Part shown: positions 1 through 9,178 of the stretch, one piece after another
Numbering within the stretch: position 1 is the first letter of the stretch
How the letters are laid out: each line of letters begins with the position of its first letter
Source: an uncultured Erythrobacter sp.
GTDB taxonomy: Bacteria; Pseudomonadota; Alphaproteobacteria; Sphingomonadales; Sphingomonadaceae
Assembly: GCA_947493165.1 (NCBI GenBank)
Contig: CANLPY010000001.1
Coordinates: 868,001-932,000 of the forward strand
DNA length: 64,000 nucleotides
Direction: 5' to 3'
Notes under the pieces: model-generated
Databases searched by the model: none
Told to the model about the DNA's origin: nothing
The model's input: only the letters and a program-made list of their open reading frames with translations
Program-made: the position numbers and the translations under genes

Positions 1-74
1 TTTCGTTCAGAAATATCCGCATTCTGACCGATCAGCCCAAGCGTTTCCGCCTGCGCTGATTGACGGATAGAAGC

Positions 75-1805
75 CTATAGCTTGCCTTCTTGCAGCAGGT
101 CCGCTGCATGATGCGCGGCCCGCGCGGATAGCGCCATATAAGTCAGGGATGGATTGGCAGTTCCGCATGACGCCATAACCGCACCGTCGCTTACAAAAAG
201 GTTCGCAATGTCGTGGGTCTGGCACATGCCATTGACGACGGATGATCGCGGGTCCGCCCCCATACACGCCCCGCCCATTTCATGCGTCCGCTCGCCCAGC
301 ATGACAAACGCGTCTGGCTCAGGCGCGATCTCGCGCACATTGACGCAGCCGCCCGCCGTCAGCAAATCGACCGCATCTTTCGCGCCCTGCGCGCGCATCT
401 TCTTCTCATTATCCCGGCCTTCACAATCCATGTGAAGCAGCGGAATGCCGAACTTGTCCGTCTTGGTTTTGTGCAACGAAGCCCGGTTGTCCTCATACGG
501 CAACATCTCGCCATACATGAACAGGCTCATCCGCCAGCGAGGACCTTTTTGCCCTTTCTGCCGCAGCTCTTCGCCAATGCCAGGGCCGTTCGCGCCGGGC
601 TTTTCGTTCTTGCGTTGCTGCGCACTGCCTTGAAAACCGAAACCGCGCAGGAAGTCTGCGTCACCTAACTGCTCATGCCGGTAATTGGGCACGTAAATGC
701 CCACTGGCCTACGCCCGAACGCATAACGATCATCAAGGCCGGGCACATCACCCGAAGCGCCTGATCCGCCAAAGTGATCCATGATATACGCGCCTAGCAT
801 CCCGCTGCTGTTGGCGAGGCCACTGGGATGCTGCGCCCCTTGCGAATTCATCAACAGGTGAACCGAATTGAGTGATCCAGCGTTCAGGAAAACGATTTTG
901 CCCGAATATGTCTCCCGCGAGCCATCAACCGACTGGATAGCGCGCACGCCTGTCACTTTGCGCTGCTTCGCATCATAGACGACCGATTCAACTGTCGCAT
1001 CCGTTACAACGGTGAGATTTCCTGTAAGACGTGCCGCAGGAAGCGTGGCGGATAGCGACGAAAAATAGGCTCCGTATGCGCACCCGCTGGAACAGCGACT
1101 GCGCGCTTGGCAAACACCGCGTCCAAAAGCATTTGATGGTTCGTGATCTTCGGTAAGATTGGCACAGCGCCCGATAATCATGGGCCGATCGGGTCGCTCT
1201 TTGCGCAGGTTCGCCGCGATCTGGTCTTCCGCTGCACTCATGCCCCATGGTTTCAGAAATTCGCCATCGGGCAGACTGTCAATGCCATCGGCATTGCCCG
1301 AAATACCAGCGAACGCTTCTACCTTGGAATACCAAGGGGCAAGGTCTTCATAGCCGATGGGCCAAGGAGAGCCGTGACCATCCTTGCGATTGGCGTCGAA
1401 GTCCTTTTGACTCCAGCGGTAACACTGGCGCGCCCATGTCAGCGAGCGCCCGCCAAGCTGATATCCGCGCGTCCACATGAACGGGCGATCTTCGGGAAAG
1501 CTATAAGGATGCTCAGCATCGTCGACAAAGAACTGGCGGTGTTCGTTCCGGTAAATATGCCGTTTTCGCCGCAGCATTTCATACCGGTCATTCTCCGCGA
1601 GATAATCGGGGACCATGCCGCGATATTCCAGCTCCCACGGGGCCTCAAAATCGGTGTATTCCGCGCTGGGATGATCGAGATTGCGCCCGCGTTCAAGAAC
1701 CAGAACTTTAAGACCCCGCTCACACAATTCCTTTGCGACCCACCCGCCAGTGATACCTGAGCCGACAACAATCGCGTCGAAATCTGTATCTGCCTGAGCG
1801 CTCAT
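75..1805 (-). CDS. GMC-family FAD oxidoreductase (gluconate 2-dehydrogenase large-subunit type)
   Basis: Predicted 576-residue flavoprotein dehydrogenase that oxidises an alcohol or sugar and passes electrons to the respiratory chain. The N-terminus carries the Rossmann FAD motif GSGITG (residues 15-20) ending in the acidic E38. The C-terminal part has the family block HEMGGACMGADPRSS and then NLFVSDGAVMASCGTANPSLT, typical of GMC_oxred_C. The protein has no signal peptide of its own. It starts inside the upstream gene with an ATGA overlap, and that gene encodes a Tat-exported small subunit of the gluconate 2-dehydrogenase subunit 3 family. The two probably form one complex, with the large subunit carried out by the partner's Tat signal. 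The substrate cannot be read from the sequence: gluconate, other sugars or aliphatic alcohols are all possible. No cytochrome c subunit gene is adjacent. Confidence 0.85.
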   Translation of the reverse strand: MSAQADTDFDAIVVGSGITGGWVAKELCERGLKVLVLERGRNLDHPSAEYTDFEAPWELEYRGMVPDYLAENDRYEMLRRKRHIYRNEHRQFFVDDAEHPYSFPEDRPFMWTRGYQLGGRSLTWARQCYRWSQKDFDANRKDGHGSPWPIGYEDLAPWYSKVEAFAGISGNADGIDSLPDGEFLKPWGMSAAEDQIAANLRKERPDRPMIIGRCANLTEDHEPSNAFGRGVCQARSRCSSGCAYGAYFSSLSATLPAARLTGNLTVVTDATVESVVYDAKQRKVTGVRAIQSVDGSRETYSGKIVFLNAGSLNSVHLLMNSQGAQHPSGLANSSGMLGAYIMDHFGGSGASGDVPGLDDRYAFGRRPVGIYVPNYRHEQLGDADFLRGFGFQGSAQQRKNEKPGANGPGIGEELRQKGQKGPRWRMSLFMYGEMLPYEDNRASLHKTKTDKFGIPLLHMDCEGRDNEKKMRAQGAKDAVDLLTAGGCVNVREIAPEPDAFVMLGERTHEMGGACMGADPRSSVVNGMCQTHDIANLFVSDGAVMASCGTANPSLTYMALSARAAHHAADLLQEGKL

Positions 1806-2413
1806 CCGGCAAAATCCAATGCTTTGGCGCGCACCAATTCCAAATGCTCGCTTGCCGACAGGTTGCCTATATACTCACCCGGCACGAGCACGAAATCACG
1901 GTTGGCCTCGGCGCTGGTGTTATAGATTTTCAATACCAGAGATTTGAATTCGATATATGTCGCATTGGCTTCATCCTTGCGGTCCGCAAACGCCGCAGCA
2001 TCATATCGGCTGAGCGTTTCCGAACGCATTTCCTGATCAAGTTGGACATAAGCGCGCCCTTGTTGCTGGACGGCAAAATTGTCCAAATGCTCCGGTAATC
2101 TGGACATTCGCATCTTTAAATCCGGCCCGGCCCATTCCCCGAAAATCTGATCAAGATATGTCACCACCTGTGCATCATCAGCCGTCGGCCACTCACCTTC
2201 GCCAACGATCAAATTCGCAGCGTCCGACATGACGCTCATCTGCAAGCAATCGAAAAACACGCCGGCAGGCTTTACTGGCAGCGCCCAATTTCCAATCTCG
2301 CAGACGACCTCGCCCGGCCCGCACGCGGCCAGACCAAAAGACCCACCTCCGGCAAGACACAATCCCAGGAATCCCCGCCTCGACGATGGGGGAATTTCGA
2401 CTGGATCATTCAT
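1802..2413 (-). CDS. gluconate 2-dehydrogenase subunit 3 family protein, Tat lipoprotein
   Basis: Predicted small subunit (203 residues) of the membrane dehydrogenase encoded directly downstream. The N-terminus has a twin-arginine motif, SRRGFLG at residues 11-17, followed by a glycine-rich hydrophobic stretch and a lipobox-like LAAC with Cys31. It may therefore be exported folded, together with the FAD subunit, and then lipid-anchored. The rest is helical and soluble and fits the family usually paired with GMC large subunits. The stop codon overlaps the start of the GMC gene (ATGA), indicating translational coupling. The assignment rests on context plus the Tat signal; individual active residues are not known for this family. 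Confidence 0.75.
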   Translation of the reverse strand: MNDPVEIPPSSRRGFLGLCLAGGGSFGLAACGPGEVVCEIGNWALPVKPAGVFFDCLQMSVMSDAANLIVGEGEWPTADDAQVVTYLDQIFGEWAGPDLKMRMSRLPEHLDNFAVQQQGRAYVQLDQEMRSETLSRYDAAAFADRKDEANATYIEFKSLVLKIYNTSAEANRDFVLVPGEYIGNLSASEHLELVRAKALDFAG

Positions 2414-2548
2414 CTCAATGGTTCGCGCTCAACATAGGCACAGACTAACTCCAAGCAGAAAGCGGTCAATGTCAATCGACTTCAATCATAACGACGCTTA
2501 CTAAGCAGGAACAGCCCCGCGGACTGATCACAGGCAGGAGATGGAAAG

Positions 2549-4066
2549 TTGTGCCATTTGAAAGCGTTGTTTTTTATCCTCTCGCTCACTCTATCGGGAT
2601 GTGTAGGCTCGCAAAACGAGACCAGCAGCTTGCAGACGGACACCAATGCGGTGCAAGCAAGCTTTGCACAGAAAGCTGCAAAAGACCCTTCCTTTGCCAA
2701 ACCTAATGTCGTCTTTTATCTAGCCGATGATCAGGATGTGACCGACTACGGCGCCTATGGGAATGAAAAGGTCCACACGCCCAGCGTGGACCGACTAGCG
2801 CGGGAAGGCATGGTGTTCGATAACGCCTTTACGGGCCAGGCCATTTGCGCACCCAGCCGGTCGCAACTGTTCACAGGCAAGTATCCGCTCAAAAATGGCG
2901 CATTCGCCAACCACACGCCAACCCGCCCAAATGCGGCATCAGTCACGCAGCAAATGCGCAAACTGGGATATAAGGTGGTGCTGGCAGGGAAGAGCCACGT
3001 GAAACCCGCCAGCGTCTATGATTGGGACGCGGAATGGCAACCGGTCCCGAAAGCAGGCGTGCCGCGCGAGTATATTCCGCTATCCGATATTGAGACATAT
3101 TTTGAGACGGCCACCGAACCGTTCGTGATGTTTATCGCGTCAAAATACCCGCACGGTAAATACTTCGATGTTGAACAGCCCAATGCCGACGCTCTCAAGT
3201 TTCATCCCTTCGACGCGCATCTTCGAGAGGATGCCGCATATGTCAGGAAGAGAGCCGGGTATTATCGCAGCATCGAAGAAGACAACCGGCAGCTCGAACA
3301 TGTGCTCGATCTGGTCGATACGCATCTGGGGGCGAATACGCTGTTCATCTACAGCTCCGATCACGGTGTATCAGGCAAGTTCACGCTTAAGGATATTGGG
3401 CTTAGAGTGCCGTTTGTCGCGCGATGGCCGGGTGTTATCAAGCCGGGCATGCGCTCCGAACAACTCATCCATTACACCGATGTTCTGCCCACGTTGATGG
3501 ATATTGCAGGCGGGGATACCGATGCGGAGATGGATGGGAAAAGCCTGTTGCCGCTGTTGCTGGGGCAGGACCGGGCCATCCATGATTATGTTTACGGTGT
3601 GCGGACCAACCAAAACATCATCAACGCTCATGTATTTCCGTCCCGCATGATCAGAGACCGGCGTTACAAATATATTCGCAACTTTAACGCCCTGGAGGTT
3701 TTGGATCGCAACCTTGGTGACAACGAGGCAATCAATGTGTTTCTGCGTCGCGGCGCTCAGCAACATCGCGATGAGGCTTACGAAGAACTGTATGACCTTG
3801 ATGCGGACCCGTTTGAGCAGAATAACATCGCAGGTCAGCCAGAGATGGCGCGGATAAAGGCGCGGCTTTCAGACCAGATGTTTGTCTGGATGCGCCAGCA
3901 GGGCGATATTCTGGAGGATGGGTTTGGCAAGATCCCGATCATCTCTGCGCCTGCCTTCAAGCTCGATCAGGATTCGAGATTTCGCACAATCGCGCCGGAG
4001 CTGCGCAACACGTTAACCCCGGACGATTATTTTGTGATCGAGCATTGGGAGCGCCCCGCGCAATAG
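2549..4066 (+). CDS. lipoprotein sulfatase (type I, formylglycine-dependent)
   Basis: Arylsulfatase/alkaline-phosphatase superfamily enzyme, 505 residues. A short signal peptide ends in the lipobox LSGC (Cys18), so the protein is probably membrane-anchored facing the periplasm or surface. The N-terminal metal site is LADDQD (Asp60, Asp61). The CAPSR motif at residues 100-104 is the formylglycine signature: Cys100 would be converted to formylglycine by a maturase not present in this window. A later SSDHG contributes further metal ligands. The start is TTG, chosen because AGGAG lies 8 bases upstream; an ATG at 2541 is out of frame and stops at once. The gene converges with a second sulfatase (stops 4 bp apart). 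The likely role is desulfation of a sulfated algal or other polysaccharide, but the substrate is unknown. Confidence 0.88.
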   Translation: MCHLKALFFILSLTLSGCVGSQNETSSLQTDTNAVQASFAQKAAKDPSFAKPNVVFYLADDQDVTDYGAYGNEKVHTPSVDRLAREGMVFDNAFTGQAICAPSRSQLFTGKYPLKNGAFANHTPTRPNAASVTQQMRKLGYKVVLAGKSHVKPASVYDWDAEWQPVPKAGVPREYIPLSDIETYFETATEPFVMFIASKYPHGKYFDVEQPNADALKFHPFDAHLREDAAYVRKRAGYYRSIEEDNRQLEHVLDLVDTHLGANTLFIYSSDHGVSGKFTLKDIGLRVPFVARWPGVIKPGMRSEQLIHYTDVLPTLMDIAGGDTDAEMDGKSLLPLLLGQDRAIHDYVYGVRTNQNIINAHVFPSRMIRDRRYKYIRNFNALEVLDRNLGDNEAINVFLRRGAQQHRDEAYEELYDLDADPFEQNNIAGQPEMARIKARLSDQMFVWMRQQGDILEDGFGKIPIISAPAFKLDQDSRFRTIAPELRNTLTPDDYFVIEHWERPAQ

Positions 4067-4070
4067 GCGC

Positions 4071-5534
4071 TTAAGGCGCGTAGGCTTCGCTTTGAGCGAT
4101 AAAGGCGCGCAGCCGCTTTGACAGGCGCGCGACATCCGCTTGATAGGCGGGATCGGCAGCTAAATTAGTCGTCTCACCCGGGTCATTGCGCAGATCATAT
4201 AACATCGCCTCTTCCTCGCCATCGGCAGAGCGATATTGCGTGTAAATCATATCTGCGCTGATCACGGTGTCGGCCTCTTTAAAGCGGGAATAGAGGTAAT
4301 CTTTGTGGCGCGCGGTTGGCGCGGTAAAAAGCGGCGCGAAACTTTCGCCAACCATTTGGGCACTCAGTTTGCCGTCAGCCTCAAGCCCGGCCAAGCCCAG
4401 CATGGTTGGGAACAGATCAACCAAACCGACGAGCGCATTGGGGACAGACGCAGGCTGCGTGCCGGGTGCATCAATGATAAGCGGGATGTGCAGTGCATTG
4501 GTAAGGGTATTATGCTTGCCCCAGAAATTATATTCACCCAGATGGAAACCGTGATCGCTCGTTAACACGATGATCGTGTTTTCGCGCAGTCCCAATTCAT
4601 CAAGTGTTGATACAATCTCGCCCACTTGCTGATCGATAAAGCTGACGGCGGCGTAATAGCCGAGCAGGGATTTGCGGTGAAACTCGTCTGAGTTGTAGGT
4701 CTCTTCCTTGAAATGGTAGAGATGGATTTCGCCTGATCCTTTCAGCCCGTTCGGCGCGCCAGCGGGTCGCCCCCTTTGGTCTGAGGGCCGGAAATCCGAG
4801 CCGTCATACAGGTCGAAATACTTCTGAGGGGCGTTGAATGGCAGATGCGGACGGCGGAACCCCGCTGCAAGGAAGAACGGTTCCCCGCGCGCGGCAAGCC
4901 GTTTGAGGTCCGCCACGGTCTTGGCCTTCACCTGCCCGTCATAATAGGCCTCGTCCGGCTGATCTGCCCCTTCATACCACGGGCCTCGATCGCCAAAACG
5001 ATCGGACGGTTTGACGAATTTCTTCGATTCTTCTGCGAAATAGGCTGGCCCTTTGACATCCGGTTCCCATGCCCGCTCGCTCCAGCTTTCTTCATCGGAA
5101 TCGCGCGGATTATGGAACACCTTGCCATTGGAAACGGTGTAATATCCGGCCTGTTTGAAGACTGACGGTAGAGTGACTGCCTGCGGCACTTCGCGCTCAG
5201 CATTTGCGAGGTAGTTCACAAAGCGAGTCTTGTGCGGGTAGACGCTTGTCATCAGGCTTGCGCGCGACGCCCCGCACACCGGTACATTGGCATAGGCGCG
5301 CTCAAACAGCAGTCCTTGCGATGCCAGCGCGTCAATATTTGGCGTGATCGCATAGGGATCGCCCATCGCGCCCATCGCCGTGCGGTAATCATCCACTAGG
5401 ATGAACAGTACATTTGCTGGCTTTCGCGCTGCCGATTTTGCACCATTAGCCTGCATAGTGGTTTGACAACCAGACAGCGCAAAGCAGGCAAGCAGGGTCG
5501 CCCAGATCAAAGTTATAGAAGAGAGTTTGCGCAT
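4071..5534 (-). CDS. lipoprotein sulfatase (iduronate-2-sulfatase-like)
   Basis: Second type I sulfatase, 487 residues. The signal peptide ends in LSGC (Cys23), giving a lipoprotein. Metal ligands are in FILVDDYR (Asp48, Asp49). The formylglycine motif is CGASR with Cys87; Ala replaces the usual Pro, which the C-x-(P/A)-x-R rule allows. The sequence TSDHGFHLGEYNFWGKHNTL near the middle is characteristic of the iduronate-2-sulfatase-like branch. It therefore differs in subfamily from its convergent neighbour and may remove sulfate from a different position of the same glycan. No sulfatase-maturating enzyme, SusC/D pair or glycoside hydrolase is visible nearby, so this is not a complete utilisation locus. 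Confidence 0.88.
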   Translation of the reverse strand: MRKLSSITLIWATLLACFALSGCQTTMQANGAKSAARKPANVLFILVDDYRTAMGAMGDPYAITPNIDALASQGLLFERAYANVPVCGASRASLMTSVYPHKTRFVNYLANAEREVPQAVTLPSVFKQAGYYTVSNGKVFHNPRDSDEESWSERAWEPDVKGPAYFAEESKKFVKPSDRFGDRGPWYEGADQPDEAYYDGQVKAKTVADLKRLAARGEPFFLAAGFRRPHLPFNAPQKYFDLYDGSDFRPSDQRGRPAGAPNGLKGSGEIHLYHFKEETYNSDEFHRKSLLGYYAAVSFIDQQVGEIVSTLDELGLRENTIIVLTSDHGFHLGEYNFWGKHNTLTNALHIPLIIDAPGTQPASVPNALVGLVDLFPTMLGLAGLEADGKLSAQMVGESFAPLFTAPTARHKDYLYSRFKEADTVISADMIYTQYRSADGEEEAMLYDLRNDPGETTNLAADPAYQADVARLSKRLRAFIAQSEAYAP

Positions 5535-5784
5535 TGACCGATTGCGACCTTTTTTGATCGTTTCTGACGACGAGGGCTATCATCAGCAATGCGGAGAGTA
5601 AAAGGATAACTCGCCGTTTCGCCCAGGGCCTATCGATCTTAAACTCGATTGAAGCGCCCTACATTGTCCCGCGACGCACGGCGCGCACGGCGCCTGAGCG
5701 CAAACGGCGCAACGCGCCAATTGCGCAATCCGCGATCAGAGCAAAAAATAGGAACGCCCGTTCATCGAAACCGACAGGGCAATT

Positions 5785-5861
5785 TGGTAGCGGAGGAGGG
5801 ACTTGAACCCCCGACACGCGGATTATGATTCCGCTGCTCTAACCAGCTGAGCTACTCCGCC
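5785..5861 (-). tRNA. tRNA-Met (anticodon CAU)
   Basis: A full cloverleaf can be folded on the minus strand. The seven-pair acceptor starts GGCGGAG (one G-U at the end), and the anticodon stem GCGGA/TCCGC closes the loop ATCATAA, giving anticodon CAU. The T arm is normal, and CCA is encoded at 5785-5787. The acceptor is fully paired at position 1, so this is not an initiator tRNA. The elongator Met identity is favoured, but CAU could in principle be the lysidine-modified tRNA-Ile2. The 250 bp on its downstream side (5535-5784) hold no convincing gene. Confidence 0.93.
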
Positions 5862-5949
5862 CCAATTGGGATTCGCTGCGGCGTTTGCGGCAAGCGAGCG
5901 GCGCATTTAGGGCGCGGCTGCGCGCTGGTCAACCATTGAAACGCGCCCG

Positions 5950-6468
5950 CTAAGGCCGTTCTCGACCTCGAAACGGGCAAGCCTTCACCAAATCCCAAGG
6001 TCCGCCCTTGTAAAGGTGCAGTTCCAGCGCTTGAAAGGTGAACCAATGCGGCTCAATTATTGGCACAAGATCGGCCTGCAGCGCCCTTGCCTCTTCCTTA
6101 GTCACCTTGTTTTGGATGGTGATATGCGGGCGCGGCTCATACAGGTCTTGCGCGGTGAGACTGCCATGGAAATGCTCGGCAATTTCAGCACGAAGACTGA
6201 GCAAATCGGGGCTCTCAAGCGCGATCGCTGTGCCCTTGCCCAAATCCATCACTCCGCTGACGCGCGCCTCAATCGGTGCATATTCAGCCGCAAGGCGGGG
6301 AAGATAGGTCTTCAGTTCATCCAGCAGTGACGGGGCAAAGGAGTGAAAAATCGTGACGTGCGCGTGCAGGTGGTTGCGGTGCGCGGGATAATGCTCACGT
6401 CGCAGGCCTTGCGCCCAGCTTTGCATCTCTGGCGGCAGCTTTGCTGTGACAATGAACGGGTTAGGCAT
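5950..6468 (-). CDS. 2H phosphoesterase / 2'-5' RNA ligase family protein
   Basis: 172-residue protein with the two H-x-T motifs that define the 2H phosphoesterase superfamily: HVT at residues 37-39 and HIT at 115-117, the latter in RPHITIQ. Members hydrolyse or ligate 2'-5' or cyclic phosphodiester linkages in RNA; which activity applies here is unknown. The start was moved to the ATG at 6468, preceded by GCGAGAG. The longer reading frame from 6522 would overlap mltG by 37 bp, and its extra residues look non-native. It is the last gene of the acpP-fabF-mltG unit, 17 bp after mltG. Confidence 0.78.
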   Translation of the reverse strand: MPNPFIVTAKLPPEMQSWAQGLRREHYPAHRNHLHAHVTIFHSFAPSLLDELKTYLPRLAAEYAPIEARVSGVMDLGKGTAIALESPDLLSLRAEIAEHFHGSLTAQDLYEPRPHITIQNKVTKEEARALQADLVPIIEPHWFTFQALELHLYKGGPWDLVKACPFRGRERP

Positions 6469-6485
6469 GCTCTCGCACACTGGGC

Positions 6486-7454
6486 CTACATCTCGCCACG
6501 TTCGCGGCGGATGGCATACCACTTCTCAACATTCGCGTTGTGCTGTGCCAAAGTATCCGCGAACCAATGACCCCCAGTGCCATCAGCAACCATGAAGAGC
6601 GCACTCGTCTCAGCCGGGTTCAGCACAGCGGCAATACTCTCACGGCCCGGATTTGTGATGGGCCCTTCGGGAAGGCCAATGCGGGTGTAGGTGTTATAGC
6701 CATTTACCGCTGCAATCTCTGACTGGCGAATACGCCGGCCCAGTGGCTTACCCTTGGTGATCGGATAAATGATGGTTGGATCGGCTTGCAAAAGCATACC
6801 CGTCTTGACCCTGTTTGAGTAAAGCCCGGCGATCTTTTTACGCTCAGAAGCCTTGCCCGTCTCTTTTTCAACAATGGCAGCGAGGATTACCGCCTCCCGC
6901 ATGGTATCAACTGCAATGTCAGAGCCGCGCTCCGCCCAAGCCTCAGCTAGATAGCTATCCATGGCCGCTTGCATGCGCTCAACCACGCTTGCGCGCGTTT
7001 CGCCGCGTTCAAAATCATATGTGTCTGGCAGGATTGAGCCTTCGACCGGGACGTCGACATCACCGGTCAGCAATTCTTCTGCCATCAACCTTTCATGGAC
7101 CAAGATCGACGGCATACCTTCGGGGATGGTGACAAACCGGCGGATTACATCGCCGCTTTGAAAGGCCGATAAAATCTGCCCTTGGGTCATGCCCGGAGTA
7201 AGAAGAAATTCACCCGCTTGAATAGGATCGCTTGAACCGAGCAACCGAGCGCGCAAAACAAAACCATCAGCGGATTGGATATGTCCTTCCGTCTCCAGTT
7301 TCTGCGCCACCGCGCTCAATGAAGATCCTGGAGCAATCACAAAATTGCTCTCCGTCTTCACCGATGCAGAACCAAGAAACAGGCTGCCCGCATAAAGTGC
7401 AATGGCCGCGAATATGACCAAAGCTGCCCCAGCGATCAGACCGAACCGGCGCAC
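6486..7454 (-). CDS. mltG: endolytic murein transglycosylase MltG
   Basis: Membrane-anchored lytic transglycosylase (322 residues) that cuts nascent glycan strands and helps set peptidoglycan chain length. One N-terminal transmembrane helix spans roughly residues 5-27. A LysM-like segment follows (about 35-100), then the YceG catalytic domain. The catalytic glutamate lies in VEKETG (195-200). Other family blocks visible are PDTYDF, GLYSNRVKTGMLLQADPTI and YNTYTRIGLPEGPI. The gene starts 4 bp after fabF, a conserved acpP-fabF-mltG order in alphaproteobacteria. Confidence 0.93.
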   Translation of the reverse strand: MRRFGLIAGAALVIFAAIALYAGSLFLGSASVKTESNFVIAPGSSLSAVAQKLETEGHIQSADGFVLRARLLGSSDPIQAGEFLLTPGMTQGQILSAFQSGDVIRRFVTIPEGMPSILVHERLMAEELLTGDVDVPVEGSILPDTYDFERGETRASVVERMQAAMDSYLAEAWAERGSDIAVDTMREAVILAAIVEKETGKASERKKIAGLYSNRVKTGMLLQADPTIIYPITKGKPLGRRIRQSEIAAVNGYNTYTRIGLPEGPITNPGRESIAAVLNPAETSALFMVADGTGGHWFADTLAQHNANVEKWYAIRRERGEM

Positions 7455-7458
7455 AGCG

Positions 7459-8718
7459 TCAATCCATCTTCTGCATGATTATCGATGCATTCGTGCCGCC
7501 AAATCCAAAGCTGTTGTTGAGAACTGCGCGAACTTCGCGTTTTTTCGCCTTGAGCGGAACGAGATCAATGCCCTCTGTCCCATCATCGGGGTTGTGCAAA
7601 TTGAGCGTTGGCGGAACAATGCCGTCGCGCATCGCCAGAATGCAGAACACCGCTTCGACAGCGCCAGCGCCGCCCAGCAAATGCCCGATGGCTGATTTGG
7701 TTGAGCTCATCGAAGCACCGCTCAGATCATCGCCCAGAACGCGTTTCACGGCTGCCAACTCAATCGTATCGGCCATCGTGGACGTTCCATGCGCGTTTAC
7801 ATAGTCGATATCGCCCGCAGAAAGCCCAGCCTTGCGCAAGGCCATGCGCATAGCGAGCTCTGCGCCCTTACCCTCTGGATGCGGCGCTGTGACGTGATAG
7901 GCGTCTCCTGAAAGGCCATAGCCGGTCACTTCGGCATAGATGGTGGCTCCGCGTGCCTTCGCGTGTTCATACTCTTCCAGCACTAGCACACCCGCGCCCT
8001 CACCCATGACAAAGCCTTCGCGATCCTTGTCATAGGGACGGCTGGCCTCTTTCGGACGATCATTGAAGCTGGTGTTGAGTGCACGCGCCTGTGCAAACCC
8101 AGCAATGCCCAGCGGGTTAACGGTGCTTTCAGCTCCGCCCGCAAGCATGATATCGGCATCATCAGCGGCAATCATACGCGCCGCATCGCCAATAGAGTGC
8201 GCGCCAGTGGAACAGGCCGTTACCACCGCGTGGTTTGGCCCCATATAACCGTATTTGATCTGAACCTGTCCGGTGACAAGATTTATGAGGCGTCCATGCA
8301 CAAAATGCGGGCTAACCCGTCCGGGGCCGCGCTCATGCAGATTGACACTTTCTTTCTCAATACCGGGCAATCCGCCAATGCCAGCGCCAATTGAGCAACC
8401 GGTGCGCAGCTTTGTCGCCTCGTCCATATCCAGAAGACCGGCGTGTTCGATAGCCTGCCCTGCGGCATCAATGCCGTAGACGATAAACGGATCGACCTGC
8501 CGTTGGATCTTGCCGTCAACGCGCTTGTCTGGGTCAAACCCCCAAGGATGGTCCTTGTCCTTGACCTCGCAGGCGATCTGACACTTCTGGTCTGCTGGGT
8601 CGAAACGGGTAATTGGCCCCGCACCGCTTTCTCCGGCGATCAGATTGCTCCAAGTGGTCTCCACATCTCCGCCCAAAGGCGTCACAAGACCAAGCCCCGT
8701 TACGACAACACGACGCAT
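7459..8718 (-). CDS. fabF: beta-ketoacyl-ACP synthase II FabF
   Basis: KAS II condensing enzyme of fatty-acid elongation, 419 residues, the normal length. The catalytic triad is visible: Cys169 in VTACSTGAHS, His310 in NAHGTST and His345 in AIGHLLGGAG, with Lys341 just before it. It extends acyl-ACP carried by the product of acpP, encoded 114 bp upstream. The spacer between acpP and fabF holds a strong hairpin (8737-8769) that could set the acpP:fabF transcript ratio. The stop is 4 bp before mltG. Confidence 0.95.
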   Translation of the reverse strand: MRRVVVTGLGLVTPLGGDVETTWSNLIAGESGAGPITRFDPADQKCQIACEVKDKDHPWGFDPDKRVDGKIQRQVDPFIVYGIDAAGQAIEHAGLLDMDEATKLRTGCSIGAGIGGLPGIEKESVNLHERGPGRVSPHFVHGRLINLVTGQVQIKYGYMGPNHAVVTACSTGAHSIGDAARMIAADDADIMLAGGAESTVNPLGIAGFAQARALNTSFNDRPKEASRPYDKDREGFVMGEGAGVLVLEEYEHAKARGATIYAEVTGYGLSGDAYHVTAPHPEGKGAELAMRMALRKAGLSAGDIDYVNAHGTSTMADTIELAAVKRVLGDDLSGASMSSTKSAIGHLLGGAGAVEAVFCILAMRDGIVPPTLNLHNPDDGTEGIDLVPLKAKKREVRAVLNNSFGFGGTNASIIMQKMD

Positions 8719-8736
8719 TCAACTCTCCAAAAACGC

Positions 8737-8769
8737 TCAGGCCCACGCCCACTGGGGGCGCGGGCCTGA
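8737..8769 (-). terminator. hairpin between acpP and fabF (terminator/attenuator)
   Basis: On the minus strand an imperfect hairpin with outer arm TCAGGCCC, one mismatch, inner arm of five GC pairs and a five-base loop is followed within three bases by five Ts. It lies after acpP and only 18 bp before the fabF start. It reads as a partial intrinsic terminator that would let abundant acpP mRNA end while some transcription continues into fabF. The termination efficiency is inference. Confidence 0.7.
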
Positions 8770-8832
8770 TAATTTAGCCACAAGCAAATGGGTTAGAGGC
8801 AGGACAAACCAGCGCGCTCCGACCCTGCCCGG

Positions 8833-9069
8833 TCAGCCTTTGTTGCTTTCAATGTATTTGGTCGCATCACCAACAGTGGTGATCTTTTCAGCCGCATCGT
8901 CAGGGATTTCGACACCGAATTCCTCTTCGAAGGCCATAACCAGTTCGACGATGTCGAGGCTGTCTGCGCCCAGATCATCAATGAAACTTGCGTCCTGCGA
9001 AACCTTGTCGGCTTCTACACCGAGATGCTCGACAACAATTTTCTGCACGCGGTCGGCAGTATCGCTCAT
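8833..9069 (-). CDS. acpP: acyl carrier protein
   Basis: 78-residue acidic acyl carrier protein. Ser37 in [10 protein letters not shown] is the 4'-phosphopantetheine attachment site. GAGGGA upstream is a good ribosome binding site for the ATG at 9069. It is the first gene of the acpP-fabF-mltG transcription unit and supplies the acyl carrier for fatty-acid, and indirectly phospholipid and sphingolipid, synthesis. Confidence 0.96.
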   Translation of the reverse strand: MSDTADRVQKIVVEHLGVEADKVSQDASFIDDLGADSLDIVELVMAFEEEFGVEIPDDAAEKITTVGDATKYIESNKG

Positions 9070-9178
9070 AATATTCCCTCGTTTTTGGGTTTTAAAAATA
9101 CGTTGGTGCTCGCCCTAATGAACGGCGCAGGTGAGTGCAAGAGGAGATGAACACCCCTCCCCAAACGGTGATTTCGCG

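Noticed and set aside
1..70. Two short open frames on the plus strand at the left edge ending at 59 and 70
   Set aside because: Either could be the 3' end of a gene outside the window, but 18-22 residues are too few to recognise or choose between them.
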